Shown one piece after another: positions 53,802 through 62,329 of a DNA stretch of 64,000 nucleotides. Position 1 is the first letter of the stretch, and each line of letters begins with the position of its first letter. The notes under the pieces were generated by a model. That model was not told the DNA's origin and did not search any database. It saw nothing but the letters and a program-made list of their open reading frames with translations. Origin of the DNA: Spirosoma luteum DSM 19990. GTDB lineage: Bacteria > Bacteroidota > Bacteroidia > Cytophagales > Spirosomataceae. The translations under genes and the position numbers were made by a program. The stretch covers positions 682,001-746,000 of the forward strand of contig NZ_KB893245.1 in assembly GCF_000374065.1 (NCBI RefSeq), given 5' to 3'.

Positions 53802-55910
53802 ATGAAGTCCTTCCTAGCACTCGTTGTAGGGCTGTTTATCAGCCTGACCACAACAGCGCAGATACGTAAAGACCCCACCAACTGGTCAGTTAAAGTCGAT
53901 AAACAACCCACTAAAGTTGGCGACGTTGTCAGCATCCAAATTCAAGTCCGCATCGCTGACAGCTGGCACATTTACTCCAACGACCTTAACCCGGATATTG
54001 GTCCGCTGCCAACCTCGTTCAAATTTCCGAAATCGGAGAATTATACGCTGGTAGGAAAAACAACGCCGGTTGGCGTTCGGGAGGTTTTTGAGGAGGTCTG
54101 GGGAACAAAGGTTCGGCAGTTTGAAAACAAAGCTCTTTTTGTCCAGAAAATAAAGGTACTAAAGCCCACTTTTACCTTTGCCGGAACGGCCGAGTACATG
54201 TCCTGTTCCTCAAAAGATGGCACCTGCCTGCCCCCCGCTGAAGTGGACTTATCAACGGAGGTGAAGGCTATAGCCTCAACAGGCGCAGTCCCTGGTACTA
54301 CCATAACTGGCGTAGCATCAACGCCTGCCCCGACATCAACTGTTACCAAACCCACATCCGAAACAACGGTGGCCGCTATGATGCCAGACCCTGTTCCTGT
54401 GGTATCTGACACGGTTGAAGCGGAGAAGTCAACCGTGTCGGAAGTTATCAGCAATCCTGAAGAAGTGTTGAAAGAGGAAGCTGAGGCATCGGATGGTTCG
54501 CTGGGCGGCTTCCTGCTGGCGGCTTTCCTGTCGGGTTTAGTGGCCCTGCTTACGCCCTGTGTGTTTCCCATTATTCCGGCCACCGTTAGTTTTTTTACCA
54601 ATCAGCAGGGTGGGCAGTGGAAGGCATTACTGTACGGCTTTTTTATTATTGCTATCTACGTGCTTATTGGTACGGTGGTATCCCGATTCAACGGACCGGC
54701 TTTCGCTAATTTCGTGAGTACGCACTGGGTGCCCAACCTCCTGTTTTTTGCCATCTTCTTCATTTTTGGTCTTTCATTTCTGGGTCTTTTCGAGATTGTG
54801 CTGCCTAACTCGCTTATCAATCAGGCCGATGCCCGGTCGGAGAAAGGGGGTATTCTGGGTATCTTCTTTATGGCCTTTACGCTGGTACTTGTCTCATTTT
54901 CATGTACGGGTCCCATCGTCGGTAGTTTGCTGGTGGCCTCGGCGGGTGGCGAAGTAATCAAACCCATTTTGGGAATGGCCGCTTTTTCGTCGGCTTTTGC
55001 GGTGCCGTTTACGCTGTTTGCCGCCTTTCCGCAGTGGTTAAGGGGATTGCCCCGGTCGGGGGGATGGCTCAACTCGGTCAAGGTGGTGCTGGGTTTTCTG
55101 GAACTGGCTCTGGCGTTTAAATTCCTGAGCGTGGCCGACCAGGTATACCATTGGCACCTGCTCGACCGCGAAGTATTTCTTTCCATCTGGATTGTTATTT
55201 TCGCTCTGATCGGCTTTTATTTTCTGGGTAAACTTCGTTTGCCGCACGATAGCGAAACCAAGTTTATCAGCGTACAGAAACTGCTCATGGCTATTGCTAC
55301 TTTTTCGTTTGTGGTGTATATGATTCCGGGATTGTGGGGTGCCCCGCTGAAAGCTCTTTCCGGCTACTTACCGCCCGAAACCTCGCAAGATTTTAACCTG
55401 CACAACCAGCAATCAATGGGTAGTACGTCATCCCAGCCAACCCTTACGGAGTCAATAAAATACGCTGACCTGTTTCATTTTCCCCGTGGCTTTCAGGGTT
55501 TCTTTGACTACCAGCAGGCGTTAAACTATTCCAAAAAAGTAGGGAAGCCGGTATTCATTGATTTTACGGGGCACGGCTGCGTGAACTGCCGCGAAATGGA
55601 AGCCCGTGTCTGGTCAGACCCGGCGGTAATGTCAAGATTGCAAAATGATTACGTGCTGGTTGCGCTGTATGTAGACGATAAAACCGAACTGCCCGAATCG
55701 CAGTGGTATACGTCTACCTACGATGGAAAGGTGAAAAAAACCATCGGTGCCCAGAACGCGGATTTGCAGATTACGAAATACAACAACAATGCTCAGCCGC
55801 ATTATTGCCTGGTCAATAGTGAAGGAAAGCTATTGGTGTCTCCTAAAAACTACGACCGCGACGTAGCGAATTTTGTGGCTTTTCTGGATGCGGGGAAAGC
55901 GAAGAGTTAA
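53802..55910 (+). CDS. DsbD-type thiol:disulfide interchange protein
   Basis: The 702-residue protein moves electrons from cytoplasmic thioredoxin to the periplasm. It has a signal peptide (SFLALVVGLFISLTTTA) and an N-terminal DsbD-alpha-like domain with C135 and C142 (MSCSSKDGTCLPP). A Ser/Thr/Val-rich linker precedes eight membrane helices with one cysteine each in TPCVFPIIPATVSFF (C253) and SCTGPIVGS (C368). The C-terminal thioredoxin domain has C593-V-N-C596 in GHGCVNCREM. All three redox pairs are therefore intact. It supports disulfide isomerisation or cytochrome c maturation; a cytochrome lipoprotein is encoded 3 kb downstream. Confidence 0.9.
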   Translation: MKSFLALVVGLFISLTTTAQIRKDPTNWSVKVDKQPTKVGDVVSIQIQVRIADSWHIYSNDLNPDIGPLPTSFKFPKSENYTLVGKTTPVGVREVFEEVWGTKVRQFENKALFVQKIKVLKPTFTFAGTAEYMSCSSKDGTCLPPAEVDLSTEVKAIASTGAVPGTTITGVASTPAPTSTVTKPTSETTVAAMMPDPVPVVSDTVEAEKSTVSEVISNPEEVLKEEAEASDGSLGGFLLAAFLSGLVALLTPCVFPIIPATVSFFTNQQGGQWKALLYGFFIIAIYVLIGTVVSRFNGPAFANFVSTHWVPNLLFFAIFFIFGLSFLGLFEIVLPNSLINQADARSEKGGILGIFFMAFTLVLVSFSCTGPIVGSLLVASAGGEVIKPILGMAAFSSAFAVPFTLFAAFPQWLRGLPRSGGWLNSVKVVLGFLELALAFKFLSVADQVYHWHLLDREVFLSIWIVIFALIGFYFLGKLRLPHDSETKFISVQKLLMAIATFSFVVYMIPGLWGAPLKALSGYLPPETSQDFNLHNQQSMGSTSSQPTLTESIKYADLFHFPRGFQGFFDYQQALNYSKKVGKPVFIDFTGHGCVNCREMEARVWSDPAVMSRLQNDYVLVALYVDDKTELPESQWYTSTYDGKVKKTIGAQNADLQITKYNNNAQPHYCLVNSEGKLLVSPKNYDRDVANFVAFLDAGKAKS

Positions 55911-55971
55911 GGGTGTCCTTATCATTTTAAAGAATGAGGAATCTCCAGACAGGAAATTCGAGAGTCCTCTT

Positions 55972-56022
55972 ATCTCAACAAAAAATCCCCGCCTGGTTCA
56001 GACGGGGATTTTTTGTTGAGAT
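55972..56022. terminator. Bidirectional intrinsic terminator
   Basis: A perfect 20-bp stem (55972-55991 and 56003-56022) has an 11-nt loop. Each arm holds a run of A or T beside a CCCCG/CGGGG clamp, so a T-run is produced on both strands. It serves the convergent dsbD-like gene and the minus-strand desaturase. Confidence 0.9.
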
Positions 56023-56031
56023 GATGTTTGC

Positions 56032-57063
56032 TTAAGCTACCGACTCCGCTGGAATGGCCTGGGACTGGACCAGTTCCAAATCGGGTCTCGATTGGTCGGC
56101 AACCGTTACGCGACCCCGTTCTTTCCGAACAATGCGGGAGTACAACGAGATTTCCTGGTCGAACAGGAACCGGAAGAATAACCGCACATACGAGGTATGA
56201 AATTTCAGGGTATCGTAATATTCCGGGGCCGATTTCTTGATTTCGGGGAGCTTGTTCCAGGGAATAGACGGAAAATCGTGGTGCTCGTTGTGGAAACCTA
56301 CGTTCAGGTTTGGACCGTTCAGGCCGCCATAATAGCTGTACGTTTCCTGCTCCGGGTCAAGGGTCAGGTAGTGTTCCTGAATCCAGCGGGCACCCAGCGG
56401 ATGGAAACCAACCGAAAAGAACAGGCAAAGCAGCATAAATGCCAGTGCTTTCCAGCCAAACAGCACCACAATAAGGGTGTCAAAGACCAATTGAACCAGG
56501 ATATTGGCCAGCACCCATTTGTCGATGACTGCCAGTTCGTGCATCCGCAGGGTACGAATGGCCTGGAAAATGGGGAAAAATAACAGCCACAGGGCTTTAC
56601 CAATGGCGTAGTTATTAATCAGCTTTGCTTCATACCAGTCGGGCAAATCAGCGTCCAGCTCATGCACACCCTGAAACGCGTGGTGCTTGATATGGAAGTT
56701 TTTGAACGAGAGCGCCGTAGGTAATATCGTGGGCAGATTCGCAAAAATGGCCGCCCACATATTGGCGGTGGGCTTACGGAAAATCAGGTTATGCGCTGCT
56801 TCGTGAATACACACGAACAGAGTGTGGGCCGGAAATGCGCCAATAAACCAGGCTGCAGCCACAATAACCCACCACGACTGATCCCGTACCAGCCAGGCCA
56901 TACCAGTCATCAGCGACACACAAGCCAGAATAACCCAAATCGTATTCGGGTTTTTTTGTCCGATCAATTTCTTGAGTTCCGGGTGTGATTTTAGTATTTG
57001 TCGGGTACGGATTCGGTGGGGTTCGGAAGCGTTTGAACGAACGAAATCTGTTAACATTGCCAT
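56032..57063 (-). CDS. Sphingolipid delta-4 desaturase-like (DEGS1-type) membrane desaturase
   Basis: The 343-residue protein has the three di-iron histidine boxes: H87-x3-H91 (HEAAH), H124-x2-H127-H128 (HIKHH), and H258-x2-H261-H262 (HNEHH). The surroundings are strikingly like eukaryotic dihydroceramide delta-4 desaturases: FANLPTILPTALSFKNFHIKHH, ETYSYYGGLNGPNLNVG, HNEHHDFPSIPWNKLP and an APEYYDTL tail ending near SLYSRI. Membrane segments lie at about 40-60, 62-80 and 180-225. Many Bacteroidota make dihydroceramides, so I infer that this enzyme inserts a double bond into a sphingoid base. It is transcribed with its own promoter and a palindrome in the leader. Confidence 0.82.
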   Translation of the reverse strand: MAMLTDFVRSNASEPHRIRTRQILKSHPELKKLIGQKNPNTIWVILACVSLMTGMAWLVRDQSWWVIVAAAWFIGAFPAHTLFVCIHEAAHNLIFRKPTANMWAAIFANLPTILPTALSFKNFHIKHHAFQGVHELDADLPDWYEAKLINNYAIGKALWLLFFPIFQAIRTLRMHELAVIDKWVLANILVQLVFDTLIVVLFGWKALAFMLLCLFFSVGFHPLGARWIQEHYLTLDPEQETYSYYGGLNGPNLNVGFHNEHHDFPSIPWNKLPEIKKSAPEYYDTLKFHTSYVRLFFRFLFDQEISLYSRIVRKERGRVTVADQSRPDLELVQSQAIPAESVA

Positions 57064-57091
57064 AGATGAGGTGTCGCTTTTATAACGGGGC

Positions 57092-57105
57092 CGCCCATGT
57101 GGGCG
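57092..57105. promoter_or_regulatory. Palindrome in the desaturase leader
   Basis: CGCCCATGTGGGCG, arms CGCCCA and TGGGCG around two bases, lies 29 bp upstream of the desaturase ATG and just inside the predicted transcript. It could be an operator or an RNA hairpin. Confidence 0.35.
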
Positions 57106-57119
57106 ATGAAAATGAACAG

Positions 57120-57149
57120 TAAAATTAATACATTTTCAACTGGCTGCAA
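57120..57149 (-). promoter_or_regulatory. Candidate promoter of the delta-4-desaturase-like gene
   Basis: On the minus strand TTG (57149-57147) and TAATTTTA (57127-57120) are 19 bp apart, close to the Bacteroidota -33/-7 pattern (one mismatch in the -7 box). The predicted leader is about 50 nt. Confidence 0.4.
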
Positions 57150-57203
57150 CATGCCGTTTGCCGAAACATATCTGATTTTTATCCTATTCTCACGAAAAAC
57201 AAG

Positions 57204-57231
57204 AAAGGCGAAGCTAAGCAGCTTCGCCTTT
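57204..57231 (-). terminator. Intrinsic terminator of the PorT-like gene
   Basis: A perfect 12-bp stem (AAAGGCGAAGCT and AGCTTCGCCTTT) has a 4-nt loop. Read on the minus strand it runs into TTTCTTGTTTTT. It lies about 80 bp beyond the stop of the barrel gene. Confidence 0.85.
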
Positions 57232-57310
57232 ACCGATTCAGGTTGATTCAATCAAAAAATAGGTAGTAGTGAATGGTAAGGTAATGCGTAATGAATGGTG
57301 AAAGTAGTGT

Positions 57311-58003
57311 TTAGTATCCAATAGGGAAGGAGTAACCAAGCGATACGGCCACGCCCCTATTGCGCACATTGACATTGACAATGGGCACCTGTATTTGCCG
57401 GGTAAAACCCTGCGTATAGCGACCTTCGACGAAAAATTTGCCGGTTCCGGCATCCATAGACAGGCCAAGTCCGCCAACGGCACCTACATCCCAGCGGTTT
57501 AGCATGCCGCCGTAGTTGACATCTACATCGTAAGCCTGCGTCGTGAACAGGGCGGAGGCACGCGTCCGGATTCGCCCGTCAACAGCGTAGCTTACGGCAG
57601 GTCCTGCAATAATATAAGGTTGTACGGCTCCGTCTGTCAGGTTGATTTTAGCCAGCAGTGGAATCTCGACGTGTTGCGACTGATAGGCTATCGTGGCACC
57701 AATGGGCAGGTTGAATCCCCCCAGGTTTACATCAATCCCTTCCCGTATGGCAACTCCCTTCTGTACATAAGCAAACTCAGGGCGGAACGAAACGCGGTCA
57801 CTCAGCGGAATATCGAGAAAAATAGCTCCCGTTGGGCCAACGGTTGAATGAAAAGCGGGGGTCAGGCTGCCCAAGTATTCAGGCTTGGAAGCAAACCCTA
57901 TGTTGGCTCCTCCCCGAACACCGATTTGAACCTGGGCAAAAGAGGATTGAGAAACCAGGGAGCCTAAGCAGGCAATAAGACCGACAAGCACAATGCGTTT
58001 CAT
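57311..58003 (-). CDS. Outer-membrane beta-barrel protein (PorT-like)
   Basis: The 230-residue protein has a signal peptide (MKRIVLVGLIACLGSLVSQSSFAQ). A small eight-stranded barrel follows, with alternating hydrophobic strands: QIGVRGGANIGFAS, RVSFRPEFAYVQKGV, HVEIPLLAKINL, VQPYIIAGPAVSYAVDG, WDVGAVGGLGL, FFVEGRYTQGF and RGVAVSLGYSFPIGY. This is the PorT/outer-membrane-beta-barrel type common in Bacteroidota, ending in an aromatic-rich strand. I start at 58003 because the 73 upstream codons contain no signal consistent with the family. A terminator follows downstream; function is unknown beyond envelope location. Confidence 0.82.
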   Translation of the reverse strand: MKRIVLVGLIACLGSLVSQSSFAQVQIGVRGGANIGFASKPEYLGSLTPAFHSTVGPTGAIFLDIPLSDRVSFRPEFAYVQKGVAIREGIDVNLGGFNLPIGATIAYQSQHVEIPLLAKINLTDGAVQPYIIAGPAVSYAVDGRIRTRASALFTTQAYDVDVNYGGMLNRWDVGAVGGLGLSMDAGTGKFFVEGRYTQGFTRQIQVPIVNVNVRNRGVAVSLGYSFPIGY

Positions 58004-58271
58004 GATAGTAGGAAAAAATAAAGTAAAAAGTGAGAACATGAATTTAATCGTGTAAAATGTCGGCAATAGGCGAAGTCGTTGTTTTAAGTGATTTCGTAGG
58101 TTAGAGGATACCGGTATGAAAAGGATTAATCCCGGCGAAAAAAAAAGAATGAGCCTCTTCATTAACTTGTTTTGAGTGGTGATTTTCAGCCTTTCAGCCA
58201 TTGTACTTTTTCTTGAAAACATTGTTATACCCTTGTACCTTTACCAATCAACGATACCTTTTAGCCTAAAC

Positions 58272-59084
58272 ATGAAGTACGTCAAGCCAACCAAATTTAG
58301 TTATCTGCCTAAACTGCTGATGCCACTGGATGTGCTTGGCCTTTTTGAGTGTGATCCTTTTGGTGGCTCATTGCTGGTCAGGCGGATGCTGATTGGAATA
58401 GTGGGCTGGTCTACCTATGCCCGCTATACGGTAGTGAACCGGATTCAGATTGAGGGTACGGAGAACCTGGAAAACCTTCCGATCAACAACGTACTTTTTC
58501 TCTCGAATCACCAGACCTATTTCGCCGATGTGATTGCCTTTTTTCACATCTTCTGCGCCGTAAAGTGGGGATTTCAAAACACTATGTTACCCCCTGTGTA
58601 TCTGTTAGCTCCCCGCGCCCGGCAGTATTACGTGGCCGCTTCCGAAACGATGCAGAAGGGTCTGTTGCCCCGCATTTTCTCGGCTATTGGCGCCCTCACG
58701 ATTGAGCGGTCATGGCGGGCCGAAGGGCGTGAGGTGCAGCGGTCTGTCGATACGACAGCGAATGATAAGATTGCCAAAGCGCTGGCGCATGGCTGGGTAG
58801 TGAGTTTCCCGCAGGGTACCACTACTCCTTATGCGCCCATTCGGAAAGGCACGGGTCATCTGGTCAAAAACATCGAGCCAATTGTTATTCCGGTTGTCAT
58901 CAACGGGTTTCGGCGGGCGTTTGACAAGAAAGGACTGCGGTTCAAAAAACGGAATACCCTGCTTACCGTACAGTTCAAGGCTCCTCTTGACTATAGTGCG
59001 GAGGATACCGTTGAGGATATTGTAGCCAAAGTAAGGCACGCCATCGAGCAGGATACCCCGGAATGGGCGCAGGATAAAAACTAG
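58272..59084 (+). CDS. 1-acyl-glycerol-3-phosphate acyltransferase-like (PlsC family)
   Basis: The 270-residue protein has the acyltransferase motifs NHQTYFAD (H-x4-D catalytic pair), an FPQGTTTPYAPIRKGTGHL block corresponding to the FPEGTR substrate motif, and VIPVVINGF. It adds an acyl chain to a lysophospholipid or a related lipid. The start at 58272 (MKYVKPTKFSYL) is preferred; an ATG 32 codons upstream would add a hydrophobic leader of doubtful reality. Its neighbour on the minus side is a lipid desaturase, so the two may work on the same membrane lipids. Confidence 0.85.
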   Translation: MKYVKPTKFSYLPKLLMPLDVLGLFECDPFGGSLLVRRMLIGIVGWSTYARYTVVNRIQIEGTENLENLPINNVLFLSNHQTYFADVIAFFHIFCAVKWGFQNTMLPPVYLLAPRARQYYVAASETMQKGLLPRIFSAIGALTIERSWRAEGREVQRSVDTTANDKIAKALAHGWVVSFPQGTTTPYAPIRKGTGHLVKNIEPIVIPVVINGFRRAFDKKGLRFKKRNTLLTVQFKAPLDYSAEDTVEDIVAKVRHAIEQDTPEWAQDKN

Positions 59085-59153
59085 GATAGATGGTAACCAT
59101 GAAGGCTAATTCCGGAATAAACGGAGTATCACTAGACCCAAAAATGACTGGAT

Positions 59154-61481
59154 ATGTACGCTTACTTTGACTGGAGAAAGACACTGAAAAATTACTTCTT
59201 CCCCGCTTGTGCTCTTGCCTTTGCGCTATCCGTTTCCAGTTGTAGTAATTCGCATAAGCCAACTGATGGCCGGGATTTTTCCCGCGTGGTGCAGGACACA
59301 AACCCTCCGGTAGAGCCGCTGTCGCCGGAAGCGAGTATGGCAAAGATTCAACTGCCGCCGGGGTATCATATTGAACTGGTGGCCAGTGAACCCATGATTC
59401 AGGAGCCGGTAGCCCTGGCCTGGGATGGTAATGGCCGACTGTACGTAGCCGAAATGAACACGTACATGAAAGATGCCAGTGCCACCGGCGAATACGCGCC
59501 CACCAGCCGCATCAAACGACTGGAAGATACGGATGGAGATGGCCGGATGGATAAGTCAACCATTTTCATCGACAGCCTCGTGTTACCCCGCGTCATTTTG
59601 CCGGTTGGCGACGAGCTGTTGGTTGGTGTAACCAACGTGCAGCATATCTGGAGCTATCGGGATACCAACGGCGATGGCAAGGCCGACGAGAAAAAAATAG
59701 TGTTTCGCAATGAAGCCATCGACTCCCGAAACCTGGAACATCAGAATGGGGGATTAGTCTGGAACCTGGATAACTGGATTTACCCAACCCGCGACAATCT
59801 GCGGTACAAATACCAGCAGGGGAAATTAATAGCCGATACCCTGATTGACAACATGATTGGCCAGTGGGGTATGACTAATGATAATTATGGGCGGCTGTTT
59901 TACTCCGAAGCCGGTCCTGGCCTTCCCGCCGTGCAGATTCAGCAAAACCCGGCTTATGGTGCCCTGAACTTTGCTGACCAGTATTCAGAAGACTTTACGA
60001 AGCCCTGGCCCATTATTGGAACCGTCGATGCGCAGGGCGGACGGGACGCCCTGCGGCCGGAGGACAATACGCTGAATAAATTCACGTCGGGTTGTGGGCA
60101 GTCTATTTTCCGGGGTGACCGCCTGCCCGCCGATATGCAGGGCGATTATTTTATTGCCGAGCCGGTTGGACGCATCATCAAGCGCGGTAAAGTGACGAAT
60201 CAAAATGGGAAGATTTACATTGCTGATGCTTACAAGCAGAAAGACTGGCTGGCTTCGGCCGACATGAATTTCCGTCCTATAAACACCTATACGGGTCCCG
60301 ATGGCTGTTTTTACATTGTAGATATGTACCACGGCATCATCCAGGAAAGCGAATGGACGAAACCCGGCTCGTATCTGGGGGGTATTATTCAGCAGAAAGG
60401 GCTGTATAAGAATCGGGGAATGGGCCGCATTTACCGCGTCGTTCATGACGACTTTACCCCGGATACCCATCGCCCAAATATGCTCAATGAGTCGAGCGCC
60501 CAACTGGTTACGTACCTGGACCATCCCAACGGCTGGTGGCGGGATAATGCCCAGCAATTACTCATTATTCGGAATGACCAGTCGGTAGTACCAGTCCTGA
60601 AACAGATTTCCCTGGGTGAAAAAGCGTCGCTGGCGAAAGTGCCTGGTCCATTGGCCCGTATTCACGCGCTCTGGACACTGGAAGGATTGAAGGCTATCGA
60701 TAAACCCACCCTCTTTCGGGCCTTTACCGATCCTGAGCCGCAGGTGAGAAAAACGGCCGTTTGGATTAGCGAACAGTATCTGGATAAAAAAGACCCGGAC
60801 GTAATTGCCAAACTGGCTATGTTGGCAACCGACCCAAGCCCCGATGTCCGTATTCAACTAGCCCTGTCGCTCCGAAGTCATAAGACGGACCATACGCAGG
60901 CCATCGTCAAAATGCTGCTGGCCGACAACCCCAAAAATGAGCTCATGCAGTTTTCATTTACCACCTTTGCCGAAAGCCAGAAAGTGCAGGAAGCAGAACG
61001 GGCGCGCACCCGAAACCTCAGCCCCGCCGACCGCGCGCTGGTCACCAATGGTGCTACCATTTTTAAGCAGCTTTGCGCCACCTGCCACGGCCCCGATGGC
61101 AAAGGCATAGCGATGGGCGGCAAGCAGATGCCCGCTCCTCCGCTGGCGGGTTCCCCTCGCGTCAGGGGTGATAAGATTTTGGTTACGCAACTCCTGCTCA
61201 ATGGCATGCGGGGGCCGGTCGATGGGAAAACGTACCCGGATATGATGCCCTCAATGGGCGGGAATGACGATACATGGATTGCGTCGGTGCTGAGTTACAT
61301 CCGTAACAGTAGCGAACTGGGGAATAAATCATCCGTCGTTACGCCCGCCGAAGTGGCCGAAGTACGGGCTAATACCCCAAAAATGCCGGGAATGACCCAA
61401 CAGGAACTGGAAATCTTTAAACTGGGCCGTGCCGAACGGACAAACTGGAGCAAACCCGATGAGAAGAATAAGTCAGAATAG
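59154..61481 (+). CDS. PVC-type dehydrogenase/cytochrome c lipoprotein
   Basis: The 775-residue lipoprotein starts with a signal ending at the lipid cysteine (ALSVSSC). The N-terminal part resembles a beta-propeller membrane-bound dehydrogenase of Pirellula/Verrucomicrobium type (EPVALAWDGNGRLYVAEMNTY, RIKRLEDTDGDGRMDKST, DGCFYIVDMYHGII). HEAT-like repeats follow, then a cytochrome c domain with C641-A-T-C644-H645 (CATCHGPDGKG) and an axial Met in MMPSMGG. It oxidises an unknown substrate, perhaps a sugar, in the periplasm and passes electrons to haem. The next gene overlaps its 3' end by 23 bp. Confidence 0.85.
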   Translation: MYAYFDWRKTLKNYFFPACALAFALSVSSCSNSHKPTDGRDFSRVVQDTNPPVEPLSPEASMAKIQLPPGYHIELVASEPMIQEPVALAWDGNGRLYVAEMNTYMKDASATGEYAPTSRIKRLEDTDGDGRMDKSTIFIDSLVLPRVILPVGDELLVGVTNVQHIWSYRDTNGDGKADEKKIVFRNEAIDSRNLEHQNGGLVWNLDNWIYPTRDNLRYKYQQGKLIADTLIDNMIGQWGMTNDNYGRLFYSEAGPGLPAVQIQQNPAYGALNFADQYSEDFTKPWPIIGTVDAQGGRDALRPEDNTLNKFTSGCGQSIFRGDRLPADMQGDYFIAEPVGRIIKRGKVTNQNGKIYIADAYKQKDWLASADMNFRPINTYTGPDGCFYIVDMYHGIIQESEWTKPGSYLGGIIQQKGLYKNRGMGRIYRVVHDDFTPDTHRPNMLNESSAQLVTYLDHPNGWWRDNAQQLLIIRNDQSVVPVLKQISLGEKASLAKVPGPLARIHALWTLEGLKAIDKPTLFRAFTDPEPQVRKTAVWISEQYLDKKDPDVIAKLAMLATDPSPDVRIQLALSLRSHKTDHTQAIVKMLLADNPKNELMQFSFTTFAESQKVQEAERARTRNLSPADRALVTNGATIFKQLCATCHGPDGKGIAMGGKQMPAPPLAGSPRVRGDKILVTQLLLNGMRGPVDGKTYPDMMPSMGGNDDTWIASVLSYIRNSSELGNKSSVVTPAEVAEVRANTPKMPGMTQQELEIFKLGRAERTNWSKPDEKNKSE

Positions 61482-62322
61482 CATCAGGTTTAGCCGGTGC
61501 TGGTTATCCGCTTTGCTGTTCCTCTTTTACACCCCCCGGCTGGTGGCGCAGGACGCTACCTATACAAACAGCATCGGGATGAAGTTCGTCCTGATACAGC
61601 CAGGCAGCATGCTGGTCGGTCGTTTTCAGCCGCCTTATCCGAAACAAAATCCGTCGGAGAATGCATCGGCTGCCCAAAAATCAGGGTTACCCTGGACGGG
61701 TAAAGAATACCAGCTTGCCGAAAAACTGGTTAAGCAGGATGCCCGGCCGGGCTTTCCGGTAACGATCAATCGCCCATATTACATCGGTAAATTTGAGGTA
61801 ACGCAGGGCCAATGGAAGCAGGTGATGGGTACTAACCCATCCGCTTTTCAGGGTAGCAAAGTTGCCGATGATGCCGACCAGCACCCCGTTGAGAACGTGA
61901 CATGGCAGGATGTGCAGAAATTTATATCGAAACTCAACGCGCTGGATAAAGGCAGGCATTATCGGTTGCCCACGGAATTTGAGTGGGAATACGCAGCCCG
62001 GGCAGGTGCTAAAGACGACATAGCCTGGAAAGATATTCAGGCTTCTGCTCAACTGGGTTCCGTCACGACTGGCCGCGTGGGCCAGAAAGCGCCGAACGCC
62101 TGGGGTTTGTACGACACGCTGGGCAATGTGTGGGAGTGGGTGCAGGATTATTACAACGAGAAACTCTTTGCCGACCCGTCTCCAACTCGTACCGGAAAAC
62201 AGCATGTATTGAAAGGGGCTTCGTTTATGGGTGACGTGAAAAATGCAACCTACATGACCCATGCCGGTGGACCGGGCAACGGATGGGATGTTGGTTTTAG
62301 GGTAGTGCTGGAAACGAAATGA
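61459..62322 (+). CDS. FGE-sulfatase-fold protein without cysteines in its mature part
   Basis: The 287-residue secreted protein has a signal segment (WLSALLFLFYTPRLVAQ) and a formylglycine-generating-enzyme fold: TNSIGMKFVLIQPGSM, YYIGKFEVTQGQWKQVMGTNPSAF, HPVENVTWQDVQKFI, RLPTEFEWEYAARAG, LYDTLGNVWEWVQDYY and VGFRVVL. It lacks the copper-binding cysteine pair of true FGE; the only cysteine (residue 14) is in the signal peptide, and the usual GFR-C reads GFRVV. It is thus probably a binding or structural member rather than a sulfatase activator. It overlaps the upstream gene and is followed 7 bp later by the DUF1080 gene. Confidence 0.85.
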   Translation: MRRISQNSIRFSRCWLSALLFLFYTPRLVAQDATYTNSIGMKFVLIQPGSMLVGRFQPPYPKQNPSENASAAQKSGLPWTGKEYQLAEKLVKQDARPGFPVTINRPYYIGKFEVTQGQWKQVMGTNPSAFQGSKVADDADQHPVENVTWQDVQKFISKLNALDKGRHYRLPTEFEWEYAARAGAKDDIAWKDIQASAQLGSVTTGRVGQKAPNAWGLYDTLGNVWEWVQDYYNEKLFADPSPTRTGKQHVLKGASFMGDVKNATYMTHAGGPGNGWDVGFRVVLETK

Positions 62323-62329
62323 TATAATA

